This document shows, piece by piece, positions 50,300 through 58,963 of a stretch of 64,000 nt of DNA. Below the pieces are notes generated by a model. That model did no database searches. It was not told where the DNA came from and worked only from the letters and a program-made list of their open reading frames with translations. Position 1 is the stretch's first letter, and every line of letters begins with the position of its first letter. The position numbers and the translations under genes were made by a program. The DNA comes from an uncultured Paracoccaceae bacterium. GTDB lineage: Bacteria > Pseudomonadota > Alphaproteobacteria > Rhodobacterales > Rhodobacteraceae. The stretch lies in assembly GCA_947498645.1 (NCBI GenBank), contig CANMKS010000001.1:2890032-2954031 (forward strand). Reading direction: 5' to 3'.

Positions 50300-51208
50300 A
50301 TGGACTGGGACAAGCTAAGAATATTCCACGCCGTTGCTGATGCTGGCTCGCTCACACATGCGGGTGATGCGCTGCATCTGTCGCAATCTGCTGTCAGCCG
50401 CCAGATCAGAGCACTCGAAGAATCACTCAACACCACCCTTTTTCATCGCCACGCGCGCGGCTTGATTCTGACCGAACAGGGTGAGCTGCTGTTTGACGCG
50501 ACCCGCAGCATGAACAAACGGCTTGAGGCCGCAGCCGCGCGTATCCGCGACAGCGAAGAAGAAGTCTTTGGCGAATTGCGGATCACCACGACAACCGGAT
50601 TCGGCACGCTCTGGCTCGCGCCGCGACTGCCCAAGCTTTATGAACAATACCCCGACCTCAAGATCGACCTGATGCTGGAAGAACGTGTCCTTGATCTGCC
50701 CATGCGCGAGGCAGACGTGGCGATCCGCATGAAAGAACCCAGTCAGGCGGACCTGATCCGCAAACGGCTGATGTCCGTGCGTATGCGGCTTTATGCGACG
50801 AGTTCCTATCTCAAACAGCACGGCACGCCGCAAACGCCCGAGGAACTTGGCACCCATCGGTTGCTTTGCCAAAGCCTGAATTCCATTCAGGTGGCGGCAG
50901 GTGCAACACTTGTGCAGCATTTGATGACCTATGACATTCCCAATGTTTTCACGGTCAACAACTACTTTGGCGTCCTGCAAGGGGTGCTTAACAACATCGG
51001 TATCGGCGTGCTGCCTGACTACGTCACCGAGGATTTCCCCGATCTGGTGCGCGTGCTGCCTGATCTGGAAAGCGGTGAGGTGCCCGTGTTCTTGGCCTAT
51101 CCAGAAGAGCTGCGACAATCCAAACGGATCAGTGCATTCCGCGATTTCGTGCAAGAGGAAATTTTCGCGCATCGGCGCAAAATCCGCGAGACGCAAGCAG
51201 CAACCTGA
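50300..51208 (+). CDS. LysR-family transcriptional regulator
   Basis: A 302-residue LTTR. N-terminal winged helix (MDWDKLRIFHAVADAGSLTHAGD... SQSAVSRQIRALEE) and a C-terminal ligand-binding domain. The frame is open upstream but ATG 50300 follows AAGGGGCG and matches the usual LTTR start. Divergent from the oxidoreductase; probably autoregulated and controlling that gene. Effector unknown. Stop is followed at 140 bp by a strong terminator. Confidence 0.93.
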   Translation: MDWDKLRIFHAVADAGSLTHAGDALHLSQSAVSRQIRALEESLNTTLFHRHARGLILTEQGELLFDATRSMNKRLEAAAARIRDSEEEVFGELRITTTTGFGTLWLAPRLPKLYEQYPDLKIDLMLEERVLDLPMREADVAIRMKEPSQADLIRKRLMSVRMRLYATSSYLKQHGTPQTPEELGTHRLLCQSLNSIQVAAGATLVQHLMTYDIPNVFTVNNYFGVLQGVLNNIGIGVLPDYVTEDFPDLVRVLPDLESGEVPVFLAYPEELRQSKRISAFRDFVQEEIFAHRRKIRETQAAT

Positions 51209-51262
51209 CCCAGCCATGCGCCCAGAGCATAGCGGCTTTGCGGAAAAGAACCCCTATTCTTC

Positions 51263-51291
51263 TTGAACGGTCAAATATTGCGCACTATCTG
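51263..51291 (+). promoter_or_regulatory. promoter-like TTGAAC-N17-TATCTG, possible stress sigma type
   Basis: TTGAAC (51263-51268) and TATCTG (51286-51291) are 17 bp apart. CTTGAAC with a -10 of CACTATCT also resembles RpoH-type promoters. A strong terminator lies about 60 bp later. Confidence 0.4.
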
Positions 51292-51297
51292 AAATCT

Positions 51298-51375
51298 CGA
51301 AGGCGATGATGCTTCGCGCTCATCCTCTTCACCTCCCTGTTGGACTTGCCGGGCCTTGCGCCCGGCATTTTTTTT
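51298..51375 (+). ncRNA. candidate small RNA (about 78 nt) downstream of lysR
   Basis: Between the promoter-like site and the terminator no reading frame is supported. The transcript would begin near 51298, carry a small CGAAG/CTTCG hairpin, then a C-rich single-stranded stretch CACCTCCCT (complementary to a Shine-Dalgarno), and end in the hairpin and T-run at 51348-51375. It could act as an anti-SD regulator, as do CcsR sRNAs of Rhodobacter, but this is inference. Confidence 0.35.
51348..51375 (+). terminator. strong intrinsic terminator after lysR / candidate sRNA
   Basis: GCCGGGC (51348-51354) and GCCCGGC (51360-51366) with loop CTTGC, followed by A and eight T (51368-51375). Confidence 0.9.
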
Positions 51376-51377
51376 GA

Positions 51378-51779
51378 CTGCCATCAACGGTCAAGCACGA
51401 ATCATTCACCGGAGCCAGCGTCAGCATCGGGGGCGGTTCTGCTGGCCATACGCCATCCGATCCATCCAACCCCAACGGCGGCCCCACCTTGGCAGGTGCT
51501 GATGGTGGCGATCCCAGCCGGATCAACCAAATCCCTCCCGCGCCTGCCGGCACAATCGTCGGCACCGCAGTCTGGACCGTTGATAACGTCCTCATCGGCG
51601 TTGTGACATCACATCAACCTGCTAGTAGCGTTGGCATGGTGATCATCAATGTGCAGACAGCGGATGAATTCGGCCTGTCACGCGACCGCGTGCAACTCCA
51701 GATCCGGCGCTCCGCCTTTCAGGACGGGCAATTGCGACTGTCCCACGACCGCAATCGTCTTTTGCAGCTTCTGAACTGA
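51378..51779 (+). pseudogene. possible gene remnant encoding a PRC-barrel-like C-terminus
   Basis: One frame is open from the TGA at 51375-51377 to TGA at 51777-51779 (134 codons) but has no ATG or good ribosome site; TTG at 51489 is the only usual start codon seen, without SD. The translated end (TIVGTAVWTVDNVLIGVVTS, then DRVQLQIRRSAFQDGQLRLS) reads like a real folded domain, possibly PRC-barrel-like, behind a Gly/Pro/Asn-rich linker. A 5'-truncated or decayed gene is likely. Hairpin 51788-51815 follows. Confidence 0.35.
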
Positions 51780-51787
51780 GACCTCTC

Positions 51788-51815
51788 CCCTCAGATGGAC
51801 CACCCCGTCTGAGGG
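51788..51815 (+). terminator. terminator-like hairpin after the gene remnant
   Basis: CCCTCAGA (51788-51795) pairs with TCTGAGGG (51808-51815); the following CGCATTTT is a weak U-tract. Confidence 0.5.
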
Positions 51816-51899
51816 CGCATTTTCGATCCATGATCGGGACCCTTCATCACTTCAACCCAGTGCGGACACGGCCAGTTTCGTGACCGTCCACCACGCGCA

Positions 51900-51928
51900 A
51901 CGTGCACTCACATATCGTGAGTGCACGT
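51900..51928. promoter_or_regulatory. 29-bp inverted repeat upstream of purL
   Basis: Two perfect 12-bp arms (ACGTGCACTCAC and its complement) flank ATATC, with four more pairs beyond a 2-nt bulge (CGCA at 51896-51899, TGCG at 51931-51934). It ends 62 bp before the purL ATG. It could be a strong operator or an RNA hairpin in the purL leader. Confidence 0.55.
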
Positions 51929-51990
51929 ATTGCGGCTTTATCCCCCCGCCCTGCACCGCTATGACAGCCCCAAACTTTCTGGGGACTGCC

Positions 51991-54150
51991 ATGACTGAAC
52001 CAACCATCACCGAAGATCTGATCGCCGCGCACGGGCTGTCGGCCGACGAATACCAGCGTATTCTTGAGATTATTGGCCGCACCCCAAGTTTCACGGAACT
52101 GGGTATCTTTTCGGCGATGTGGAACGAACATTGTTCCTATAAATCATCCAAGAAATGGCTACGCACCCTGCCGACGGAGGGGCCCCAGGTCATTTGCGGC
52201 CCCGGCGAAAACGCAGGCGTTGTCGATATCGGTGATGGTCAGGCGGTGGTTTTCAAGATGGAAAGCCACAATCACCCGTCATACATCGAACCCTACCAAG
52301 GTGCGGCAACAGGCGTGGGCGGCATCCTGCGCGACGTCTTTACCATGGGCGCGCGCCCGATTGCGGCGATGAACTCGCTCAGCTTTGGTGAACCTGCGCA
52401 CCCCAAAACCAAACAACTGGTCAACGGTGTGGTGGCCGGTGTCGGCGGTTACGGGAATTGTTTTGGCGTGCCAACAGTCGGCGGCGAAGTCCGCTTTGAC
52501 CCCGCCTATAGCGGCAACTGCCTTGTGAATGCCTTTGCCGCAGGCCTCGCCGACGCGGACAAAATCTTCTACTCGGCAGCCTCCGGCATCGGTATGCCCG
52601 TGGTCTACCTTGGTGCAAAAACAGGCCGTGACGGCGTTGGTGGTGCAACCATGGCATCGGCCGAGTTTGACGACACGATTGAGGAAAAGCGCCCCACGGT
52701 ACAGGTTGGTGACCCCTTCACCGAAAAGCGCCTGATGGAAGCAACGCTTGAACTGATGGCAACCGGCGCCGTGATCTCGATTCAGGATATGGGTGCTGCT
52801 GGTCTCACCTGCTCTGCGGTGGAAATGGGCGACAAAGGCGGGCTTGGGGTCAGGCTGAACCTCAACGCCGTCCCACAGCGCGAAGAGAACATGACCGCCT
52901 ATGAGATGATGCTGTCAGAGTCTCAAGAACGCATGTTGATGGTGCTCAAGCCAGAACTAGAGGCCGAAGCCCGCGCCGTGTTCGAAAAATGGGATCTCGA
53001 TTTCGCGATCGTGGGTGAAACCATCGCCGAAGACCGCTTCATCGTAGAGCATAACGGCACGGTCATGGCGGACCTGCCATTGGCCACACTCTCTGGCTCT
53101 GCCCCGGAGTACGACCGTCCCTGGGTGCCAACCCCTGCCCCCGCGCCGCTTGACGATGTGGTCGGTGTGCATGCCATTGATGGCCTCAAGGCGCTGATCA
53201 GCAGCCCGAACTACGCAGGCAAGCAATGGGTTTATGAACAATATGACCAGCAGGTCATGGGCGACACGGCCCGCACGCCGGGTGCTGGTGCTGGCATTGT
53301 GCGCGTGCATGGCACAGACAAGGCGCTGGCCTTCACCAGCGACGTGACCCCGCGCTATGTCAAGGCCAACCCGGTTGAAGGGGGCAAGCAGGCGGTCGCC
53401 GAAGCCTACCGCAACCTCACATCTGTCGGGGCGACGCCGCTGGCGACAACCGACAACATGAACTTCGGCAACCCCGAAAAACCCGAAATCATGGGGCAGT
53501 TCGTCGGCGCCATCCAAGGGATCGGCGAAGCGGTCAGCGCCCTTGATATGCCAATCGTGTCCGGCAATGTGTCCCTTTACAATGAAACAGACGGCACAGG
53601 CATCCTGCCCACGCCAACCATCGGTGCGGTTGGTCTGATTGCCCATCCCGATCATATGATCACAGGTCAGCTGCGCGATGGTCATGTGCTCCTGCTGCTG
53701 GGGGAAACTGCGGGGCACCTTGGGCAATCAGCCTTGCTGGCCGAGGTCTATGGCCGCGCCGAAGGCGACGCGCCACAGGTCAATCTGACGGCCGAGAAAG
53801 CACATGGCGATTTCATCCGCGCCAACCACGCCTATATCAAAGCCTGCACGGATCTGGCCGATGGCGGTCTGGCACTGGCGGCCTTCGAGATGGCAGAGGG
53901 CGCTGGCATTGGCATCACCCTTGATGTCGAAGACACGCCAACCCTCTTTGGCGAAGATCAGGCACGCTATCTGATCGGCTGCAACTTTGATCAGGCCGAG
54001 GCCTTGATGATCGCGGCCAACAAGGCCGGGGTCACCCTGACCACTGTTGGCAAGGTCGGCGGCGAAGACATCACCTTCGGCAGTCAAAGCGCCCCCTTGG
54101 CCGAGCTTCGCCATATCTTCCGCACGTCATTTGAGAGTGCCGTCGCCTAG
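51991..54150 (+). CDS. purL: phosphoribosylformylglycinamidine synthase, large subunit
   Basis: A 719-residue small-type PurL of purine synthesis, acting with PurS and PurQ. Seen: [84 protein letters not shown] and [19 protein letters not shown]. The frame extends upstream through the inverted repeat; ATG 51991 with GGGGA is chosen, ATG 51961 is an alternative. It is not next to purQ/purS here. A 3' repeat follows the stop. Confidence 0.96.
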   Translation: MTEPTITEDLIAAHGLSADEYQRILEIIGRTPSFTELGIFSAMWNEHCSYKSSKKWLRTLPTEGPQVICGPGENAGVVDIGDGQAVVFKMESHNHPSYIEPYQGAATGVGGILRDVFTMGARPIAAMNSLSFGEPAHPKTKQLVNGVVAGVGGYGNCFGVPTVGGEVRFDPAYSGNCLVNAFAAGLADADKIFYSAASGIGMPVVYLGAKTGRDGVGGATMASAEFDDTIEEKRPTVQVGDPFTEKRLMEATLELMATGAVISIQDMGAAGLTCSAVEMGDKGGLGVRLNLNAVPQREENMTAYEMMLSESQERMLMVLKPELEAEARAVFEKWDLDFAIVGETIAEDRFIVEHNGTVMADLPLATLSGSAPEYDRPWVPTPAPAPLDDVVGVHAIDGLKALISSPNYAGKQWVYEQYDQQVMGDTARTPGAGAGIVRVHGTDKALAFTSDVTPRYVKANPVEGGKQAVAEAYRNLTSVGATPLATTDNMNFGNPEKPEIMGQFVGAIQGIGEAVSALDMPIVSGNVSLYNETDGTGILPTPTIGAVGLIAHPDHMITGQLRDGHVLLLLGETAGHLGQSALLAEVYGRAEGDAPQVNLTAEKAHGDFIRANHAYIKACTDLADGGLALAAFEMAEGAGIGITLDVEDTPTLFGEDQARYLIGCNFDQAEALMIAANKAGVTLTTVGKVGGEDITFGSQSAPLAELRHIFRTSFESAVA

Positions 54151-54152
54151 AC

Positions 54153-54189
54153 TTTCCATGTCCAATCAAACTTTCGCCGAAGGCATCCC
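54153..54189. repeat. 3'-end repeat element, copy 3 (after purL)
   Basis: TTTCCATGTCC and TCAAACTTTCGCCGAAGGCA lie directly after the purL stop and match copy 2 after moeA at most positions; the compensatory change CCGCCGG to TCGCCGA preserves part of the palindrome. Confidence 0.6.
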
Positions 54190-54248
54190 ACTTGTCCGCG
54201 CAAGCAAGCGCACCTAGTTTAAGCGCAACCGACCCAAAGGACCCCATC

Positions 54249-54485
54249 ATGCCGATCACTGCCCATGAGATTGAAACGCTGCTGCGCGACAGCTTCCCCG
54301 ATGCACAAATCAATGTGCAGGGCGATGACGGCGCACATTTTGCAGCAGAGGTGATCGACGAAAGCTTTCGCGGCAAAAACCGGGTGCAGCAACAGCGGGC
54401 CGTCTATGCGGCGCTCAAGGGCAAGATGGATGGGAACAACGGCGAGTTGCACGCGCTGGCGCTGACAACAAAGGTGCCTGAGTGA
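54249..54485 (+). CDS. BolA family protein
   Basis: A 78-residue BolA-like protein of the class-II KH-type fold. Typical blocks: HEIETLLRDSFPDAQINVQGDDGAHFAAEVIDESFRGKNRVQQQRAVYAAL, then the conserved His near the end (GELHALALTT). With monothiol glutaredoxins such proteins bind [2Fe-2S] clusters. ATG 54249 follows AAAGGA. It overlaps the next gene as GTGA. Confidence 0.93.
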   Translation: MPITAHEIETLLRDSFPDAQINVQGDDGAHFAAEVIDESFRGKNRVQQQRAVYAALKGKMDGNNGELHALALTTKVPE

Positions 54486-54778
54486 GTGAACTGCAGTTTC
54501 CAGCGATTGTTATTGGGCTCTGCTGTATTGGTTACGGCCTGACATTGCTGTTTAAACCCCGAAAGCGCCGCCCCCTCTCACAAACGAGATCAGAATTGAG
54601 ACCGACCGTGCGACGGGAACTGGGTATGGAGGCGATCGATATGGACGCCGTTGACAAGGCCGAGAACGAAAACAGAAGGCTTGCTGCAAAAACGGGCCGG
54701 AAATGGCGAAACAAACCAAGCAACGCTTTGAACGCAATTACCCCGCGATTCGAAAAATCTGGAGACAAGAAATCATGA
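54482..54778 (+). CDS. small single-pass membrane protein between bolA and grxD
   Basis: A 98-residue protein starting at GTG 54482. Residues 6-23 form one hydrophobic segment ([18 protein letters not shown]), followed by a basic stretch (KPRKRRP) and a polar tail. It overlaps the bolA stop by 4 bp and the grxD start by 4 bp, so it is coupled to both. No family recognised. Confidence 0.7.
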   Translation: MSELQFPAIVIGLCCIGYGLTLLFKPRKRRPLSQTRSELRPTVRRELGMEAIDMDAVDKAENENRRLAAKTGRKWRNKPSNALNAITPRFEKSGDKKS

Positions 54779-55134
54779 CAGCCCAAGACCAAATCAAAGA
54801 AACCGTCACCAGCAACGATGTTGTGCTTTTCATGAAGGGCACCAAGAGCATGCCGCAATGCGGCTTCTCGTCCCGCGTGGCGGGTGTGCTGAACTTCATG
54901 GGCGTTGAATTCAACGACGTGAACGTGCTGGCCGATGATGCAATCCGCCAGGGTATCAAGGATTATTCCGACTGGCCCACCATCCCGCAGCTTTATGTCA
55001 AAGGCGAATTTGTGGGTGGCTGCGATATCATCACTGAAATGACGCTCTCAGGTGAGCTTGATACATTGTTCACTGAAAACGGCGTGGCCTACGACAAAGA
55101 CGCCGCCGACAAGATCCGCGAAGCAAACGCCTAA
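54775..55134 (+). CDS. grxD: monothiol glutaredoxin (Grx4/GrxD type)
   Basis: A 119-residue CGFS glutaredoxin (C29 in QCGFSSR) that carries [2Fe-2S] clusters with BolA partners. [21 protein letters not shown] is the GSH-binding region. The frame opens earlier; ATG 54775 has GGAG upstream and matches the family. Adjacent bolA strongly supports an Fe-S delivery or sensing role. Confidence 0.95.
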   Translation: MTAQDQIKETVTSNDVVLFMKGTKSMPQCGFSSRVAGVLNFMGVEFNDVNVLADDAIRQGIKDYSDWPTIPQLYVKGEFVGGCDIITEMTLSGELDTLFTENGVAYDKDAADKIREANA

Positions 55135-55143
55135 AGGCCGCGG

Positions 55144-55530
55144 TCAGCGGGTCTCGATCTGATCCGCGATCGCTTCGGCCTGCGCTGCTATTTCTGCCAT
55201 CGCCTCTGTGATTGATGCAGGCACAACCGGCACCTCAACCCGCTGCGGTTCTGGTGCCGGGCGGGATTGCAGTTGCTCCACCGCCGCGCGCATTTCAGCT
55301 GCTTCGGTCTCAAGCTGGCGCACCTTGTCTTCCAGTCCCGCGGTTTTATCCGCCAACATCAGCCCTGCCATCAACAACATGCGTGCTTCGGTCAGGCGCC
55401 CCAACTGATCCGCCAGATGGGCGGCTTCTGCGTCCAGCATCCCTGCGGCGGATTGCAGAAAATGCTCTTCGCCTTCCTGGCAGGCCACCTCAAAGGTGCG
55501 GCCTCCGATGCTGATCTCAACCTGCGGCAT
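55144..55530 (-). CDS. zapA: cell division protein ZapA
   Basis: A 128-residue ZapA-type Z-ring stabiliser. The N-terminal domain (VEISIGGRTFEVACQEGEEHFLQSAAGMLDAEAAHL) and a coiled-coil C-terminus (EDKVRQLETEAAEMRAAVEQL) are characteristic. It has an Ala/Pro-rich tail. Its start overlaps the upstream coiled-coil gene by 14 bp. Confidence 0.9.
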   Translation of the reverse strand: MPQVEISIGGRTFEVACQEGEEHFLQSAAGMLDAEAAHLADQLGRLTEARMLLMAGLMLADKTAGLEDKVRQLETEAAEMRAAVEQLQSRPAPEPQRVEVPVVPASITEAMAEIAAQAEAIADQIETR

Positions 55531-55987
55531 TGGATGTCTCCTCGATCAGCGGCTTCAACTCGGCCAGAATAGCGTCAATCTCGGCGGCATCAGCGGAACG
55601 CTGCGTTGCCAGGGCCTCGATCTCGGCGGCGACGGCGGCGTCGTGCAGCTCTGGGGCCAGACCGGTTGTCACCGTCTCGCGCAGCTGGGTGTTCAACGTG
55701 CGCAATTGCTGGTTTGAGGCTCGCAGCTGCTGCAATTCCTCATCCAGTTTCAAAATCTGTGTCTGATAGGTCTCGATCCGCCCGGTCAGTTTGGCCACCT
55801 GCGTGTCCTGACGCTCCTGAAGCTGGGCGACACGGGTTTCCAACGCGGCATTGCTGGCGCGTTCGGCGCTCAGGGCATCTTGCAGGACATCATCGCCCCC
55901 GCCACCGCCCTCTTGCCGGTCAAGCCCTTGCCTGATCCGCTCAAGCGCCGCTGTAATGCGGCTTTCCAATGCACTGATATCACTCAT
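55517..55987 (-). CDS. coiled-coil hypothetical protein upstream of zapA
   Basis: A 156-residue protein, mostly heptad-like helix (about 50-115: RVAQLQERQDTQVAKLTGRI and on) with a short Gly linker (QEGGGGGDD) near residue 28. No signal peptide or enzyme motif. It overlaps zapA by 14 bp, so a cell-division or Z-ring-associated role is suggested only by context. Conserved placement between tkt and zapA is common in this group. Confidence 0.75.
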   Translation of the reverse strand: MSDISALESRITAALERIRQGLDRQEGGGGGDDVLQDALSAERASNAALETRVAQLQERQDTQVAKLTGRIETYQTQILKLDEELQQLRASNQQLRTLNTQLRETVTTGLAPELHDAAVAAEIEALATQRSADAAEIDAILAELKPLIEETSNAAG

Positions 55988-56128
55988 TCACCGATCCTCT
56001 GTTGCGTCACACATAGTTTTCCGCGCGCCAAAGCGGGCCGAATCGTGCCGCTGAGCCCAAGCGTATGCCATCCCCCGCCCCCTCGCAAACCAACGATGCC
56101 CACAATAAGAGGAACTTAGCCGTCATGC

Positions 56129-56156
56129 TTGAACTCCGTCTTGGGCCTGCTATGAC
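56129..56156 (+). promoter_or_regulatory. likely tkt promoter
   Basis: TTGAAC (56129-56134) and TATGAC (56151-56156) are 16 bp apart, 45-72 bp before the tkt start, in the 213-bp gap to the divergent coiled-coil gene. The rest of the gap shows nothing else of note. Confidence 0.45.
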
Positions 56157-56200
56157 GCTGTCGAGCCTGATGTTTCTCTTGCCAATAGGACCTGAACACC

Positions 56201-58219
56201 TTGGATATTGCAGCCCTGCGCACCGCCCACCCTGATCACTGGAAGAAAGCCACAGCAATCCGCACATTGACGCTTGACGCGGTTGCGGCTGCAAACTCCG
56301 GCCACTCTGGCATGCCCATGGGCATGGCTGATGTGGCGACGGTCCTGTTTGAGAAACACCTGAACTTTGATCCCAAGGCGCCGCACTGGCCCGACCGCGA
56401 CCGGTTTATCCTGTCCGCCGGTCACGGCTCCATGCTGCTGTATTCCCTGATGTATCTGACGGGCTACGACGACATGCCCCTGTCCGAGATCAAGAATTTC
56501 CGCCAATGGGGCGCCAAAACCGCCGGGCACCCTGAATTTGGCCATGCGCGCGGTATTGAGACGACGACAGGCCCGCTTGGTCAGGGCATTGCGAATGCGG
56601 TCGGCCTTGCCATTGCCGAAGAAATCCAGCGCGCCAACTGGGGCAAGAAGGTTATCAACCACCACACCTATGTGATGGCCGGTGACGGTTGCCTGATGGA
56701 AGGCGTCAGCCAGGAAGCGATTGCACTGGCGGGGATGCAGAAGCTGTCAAACCTCATCGTCTTCTGGGACAACAACAACATCACCATCGATGGCACCGTT
56801 GATATCGCCGACATCACCGATCAGCCGATGCGCTTCAAAGCCTCCGGCTGGCATGTGCAGGAAATCGACGGCCACGACCCCGACGCCATTGATGCCGCAA
56901 TCACAGCCGCCAAGAAGTCCGGCAAGCCATCCATGATTGCCTGCAAAACCCATATCGCCTTGGGACACGCAGCCCAAGACACCTCTAAAGGTCACGGCGC
57001 GCTGACCAATGCAGATCAGCTCAAGGCCGCGAAAGAGGCTTATGGCGCGCCTATGGGTGACTTTGAAGTTGCCGCGGACGTCAAAGCCCAATGGGAAGCC
57101 ATGGCCGCACGCGGAACACAGGCCCACAAGGACTGGCAGGGCCGGTTTGAAACCCTCTCCGCCAACAAACAGGCCGATTTCAACCGCACTTACGCAGGCG
57201 AGCCGCCCAAACGCCTGTCTGCCACAATCCGTGCCTTGAAAAAGCAGATCACCGAGGGTGCGCCCAAGGTGGCAACCCGCAAGTCCTCCGAGATGACGCT
57301 GGAAGTGATCAATCCGATCATGCGTGAAACCATTGGTGGTTCGGCTGACCTGACCGGGTCCAACAACACGCTGACCTCTGACATGGGTACGTTCCACCCT
57401 GACAACCGCAAGGGCCGTTACATCTACTACGGTATCCGCGAGCACGGCATGGCAGCGGCAATGAACGGTATGGCGCTGCACGGCGGGGCCCGGCCCTATG
57501 GCGGCACTTTCATGTGTTTCACTGACTATGCCCGTGGCGCGATGCGTCTGTCTGCGCTGATGGGCGTGCCCACAACATATGTGATGACCCACGACAGCAT
57601 CGGGCTTGGCGAAGATGGCCCAACGCACCAGCCGGTTGAACATCTGGCGATGCTGCGCGCGACGCCCAACATGAACGTCTTCCGCCCTGCCGACACGGTT
57701 GAAACCGCCGAGGCCTGGGAAATCGCGCTGACATCGCAGAAAACACCCAGCGTTCTGGCACTGACCCGCCAAGGGGTGCCAACCGTACGGACCGAACACA
57801 AGAACAAGAACATGGTTGCACAGGGCGCTTATGTGCTGGCGGATGCCGAAGGCAAGCGGCAGGCGATCCTGATGGCCACCGGTTCTGAGGTCAGCATCGC
57901 GATGGAAGCACGCGAGATGCTGCACGCCGAAGGGATCGGCACGCGCGTTGTTTCCATGCCATGTTGGGAGCTTTTCGAGGAACAGGACGAAAGCTATCGC
58001 AAGCGCGTCCTGCCCGGCGGCCCTGTGCGGGTCGCGATCGAGGCAGGTGTCCGCTTTGGCTGGGATCGCTGGCTCTTTGGTGAGCGCGGCAAGCGCGAGA
58101 AGTCAGAATTCGTCGGCATGCAGGGCTTTGGGGCTTCTGCGCCGGCCGACCGGCTTTATGAAGAGTTCGGCATCACGGCAAAAGACACCGTTGCCAAAGT
58201 CAAATCCCTGATCAAGTAA
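56201..58219 (+). CDS. tkt: transketolase
   Basis: A 672-residue TPP enzyme of the pentose-phosphate and Calvin-type sugar rearrangements. [19 protein letters not shown], the TPP motif [29 protein letters not shown], the second domain with [19 protein letters not shown] and [18 protein letters not shown] are all standard. The start is TTG 56201 with AGGA 11 bp ahead; no better start lies nearby. No CceR-like palindrome was found here. Confidence 0.96.
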   Translation: MDIAALRTAHPDHWKKATAIRTLTLDAVAAANSGHSGMPMGMADVATVLFEKHLNFDPKAPHWPDRDRFILSAGHGSMLLYSLMYLTGYDDMPLSEIKNFRQWGAKTAGHPEFGHARGIETTTGPLGQGIANAVGLAIAEEIQRANWGKKVINHHTYVMAGDGCLMEGVSQEAIALAGMQKLSNLIVFWDNNNITIDGTVDIADITDQPMRFKASGWHVQEIDGHDPDAIDAAITAAKKSGKPSMIACKTHIALGHAAQDTSKGHGALTNADQLKAAKEAYGAPMGDFEVAADVKAQWEAMAARGTQAHKDWQGRFETLSANKQADFNRTYAGEPPKRLSATIRALKKQITEGAPKVATRKSSEMTLEVINPIMRETIGGSADLTGSNNTLTSDMGTFHPDNRKGRYIYYGIREHGMAAAMNGMALHGGARPYGGTFMCFTDYARGAMRLSALMGVPTTYVMTHDSIGLGEDGPTHQPVEHLAMLRATPNMNVFRPADTVETAEAWEIALTSQKTPSVLALTRQGVPTVRTEHKNKNMVAQGAYVLADAEGKRQAILMATGSEVSIAMEAREMLHAEGIGTRVVSMPCWELFEEQDESYRKRVLPGGPVRVAIEAGVRFGWDRWLFGERGKREKSEFVGMQGFGASAPADRLYEEFGITAKDTVAKVKSLIK

Positions 58220-58237
58220 CCCGTGAAGGCATCAACG

Positions 58238-58786
58238 ATGACATACATCAAAATCGGCGGCGCATTGGCCGCACTGGGCCTCGTCGTATTGGTAAGTTGC
58301 ACAGAAGATGTGCAACCACCAATCCTTGCAACAACCAGTGATGTTGATGCCTTTGCAACAACCGTGCTGAACGGCATCCAGCCGACATCCATCGCGGAAA
58401 GCCGCGAATACTGCGGCTATATCTTTAGAGGCGAGGCCGGCGGGCTGGCGGCAACAGCGCCAAGGCGCGGCAGCGAAGACTATTGCGACCTGCCGGAACC
58501 CGACAACAACGTCATCGCCTCTTACCACACACACGGCGGCTATTCAGAGGATTACGACAACGAAGTGCCCTCGACAGATGACGTCATTGGCGACTTTGAA
58601 GCCGGGATCGACGGCTACATCGGCACACCCGGCGGTCGGGTTTGGCTGGTTGATTTCGACGCGCAGATCGCGCGGCAACTTTGCAGCGAGACCTGCATCA
58701 CGTCTGATCCAACGAATGATCCAGAGAACGCGGGTTTTGTGCCGCAAAGTTTTACACTGGACGAACTGCGCGCGCGATTCGAATAG
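58238..58786 (+). CDS. DUF4329-domain lipoprotein, JAMM-like motif
   Basis: A 182-residue protein. The N-terminus has a lipobox (LVVLVSC), so a lipid-anchored envelope protein is likely. The core contains EYCGYIFRGEAGG, then SYHTHGGYSEDYDNEVPSTDDVIGD, with an H-x-H and a later S-x-x-D as in JAMM metalloproteases, and GYIGTPGGRVWLVDF. It belongs to the DUF4329 type; activity unknown. ATG 58238 follows GAAGG; a GTG at 58223 is an alternative. It lies 18 bp after tkt. Confidence 0.8.
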   Translation: MTYIKIGGALAALGLVVLVSCTEDVQPPILATTSDVDAFATTVLNGIQPTSIAESREYCGYIFRGEAGGLAATAPRRGSEDYCDLPEPDNNVIASYHTHGGYSEDYDNEVPSTDDVIGDFEAGIDGYIGTPGGRVWLVDFDAQIARQLCSETCITSDPTNDPENAGFVPQSFTLDELRARFE

Positions 58787-58810
58787 ATGCGTGATTCGAC
58801 ACGCCTGACA

Positions 58811-58877
58811 TGTTTGCGATAACAACGCGGCCCGGACCGCACAGTGTTATCGCTAACAGTCCGTGTTACCGTTAACA
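58811..58877 (+). promoter_or_regulatory. three palindromic operators upstream of the first gap gene (CceR/LacI-like)
   Basis: TGTTTGCGATAACA (58811-58824, one mismatch), TGTTATCGCTAACA (58845-58858) and TGTTACCGTTAACA (58864-58877) match TGTTAnCGnTAACA, the last two perfectly. The same motif precedes eno and gap2. Tight spacing (start to start 34 and 19 bp) suggests cooperative binding. Confidence 0.65.
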
Positions 58878-58963
58878 TACTGGCGTAAAACGTTTTTTCC
58901 TTCCGCACACCCGTGCCACCCCCTATACCTTGGGCAACAATAACTGCGGCCCAAGGATATCCC

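Noticed and set aside
56747..57925. 392-codon frame antisense to tkt
   Set aside because: Fully inside tkt, Gly/His-rich nonsense composition, no ribosome site.
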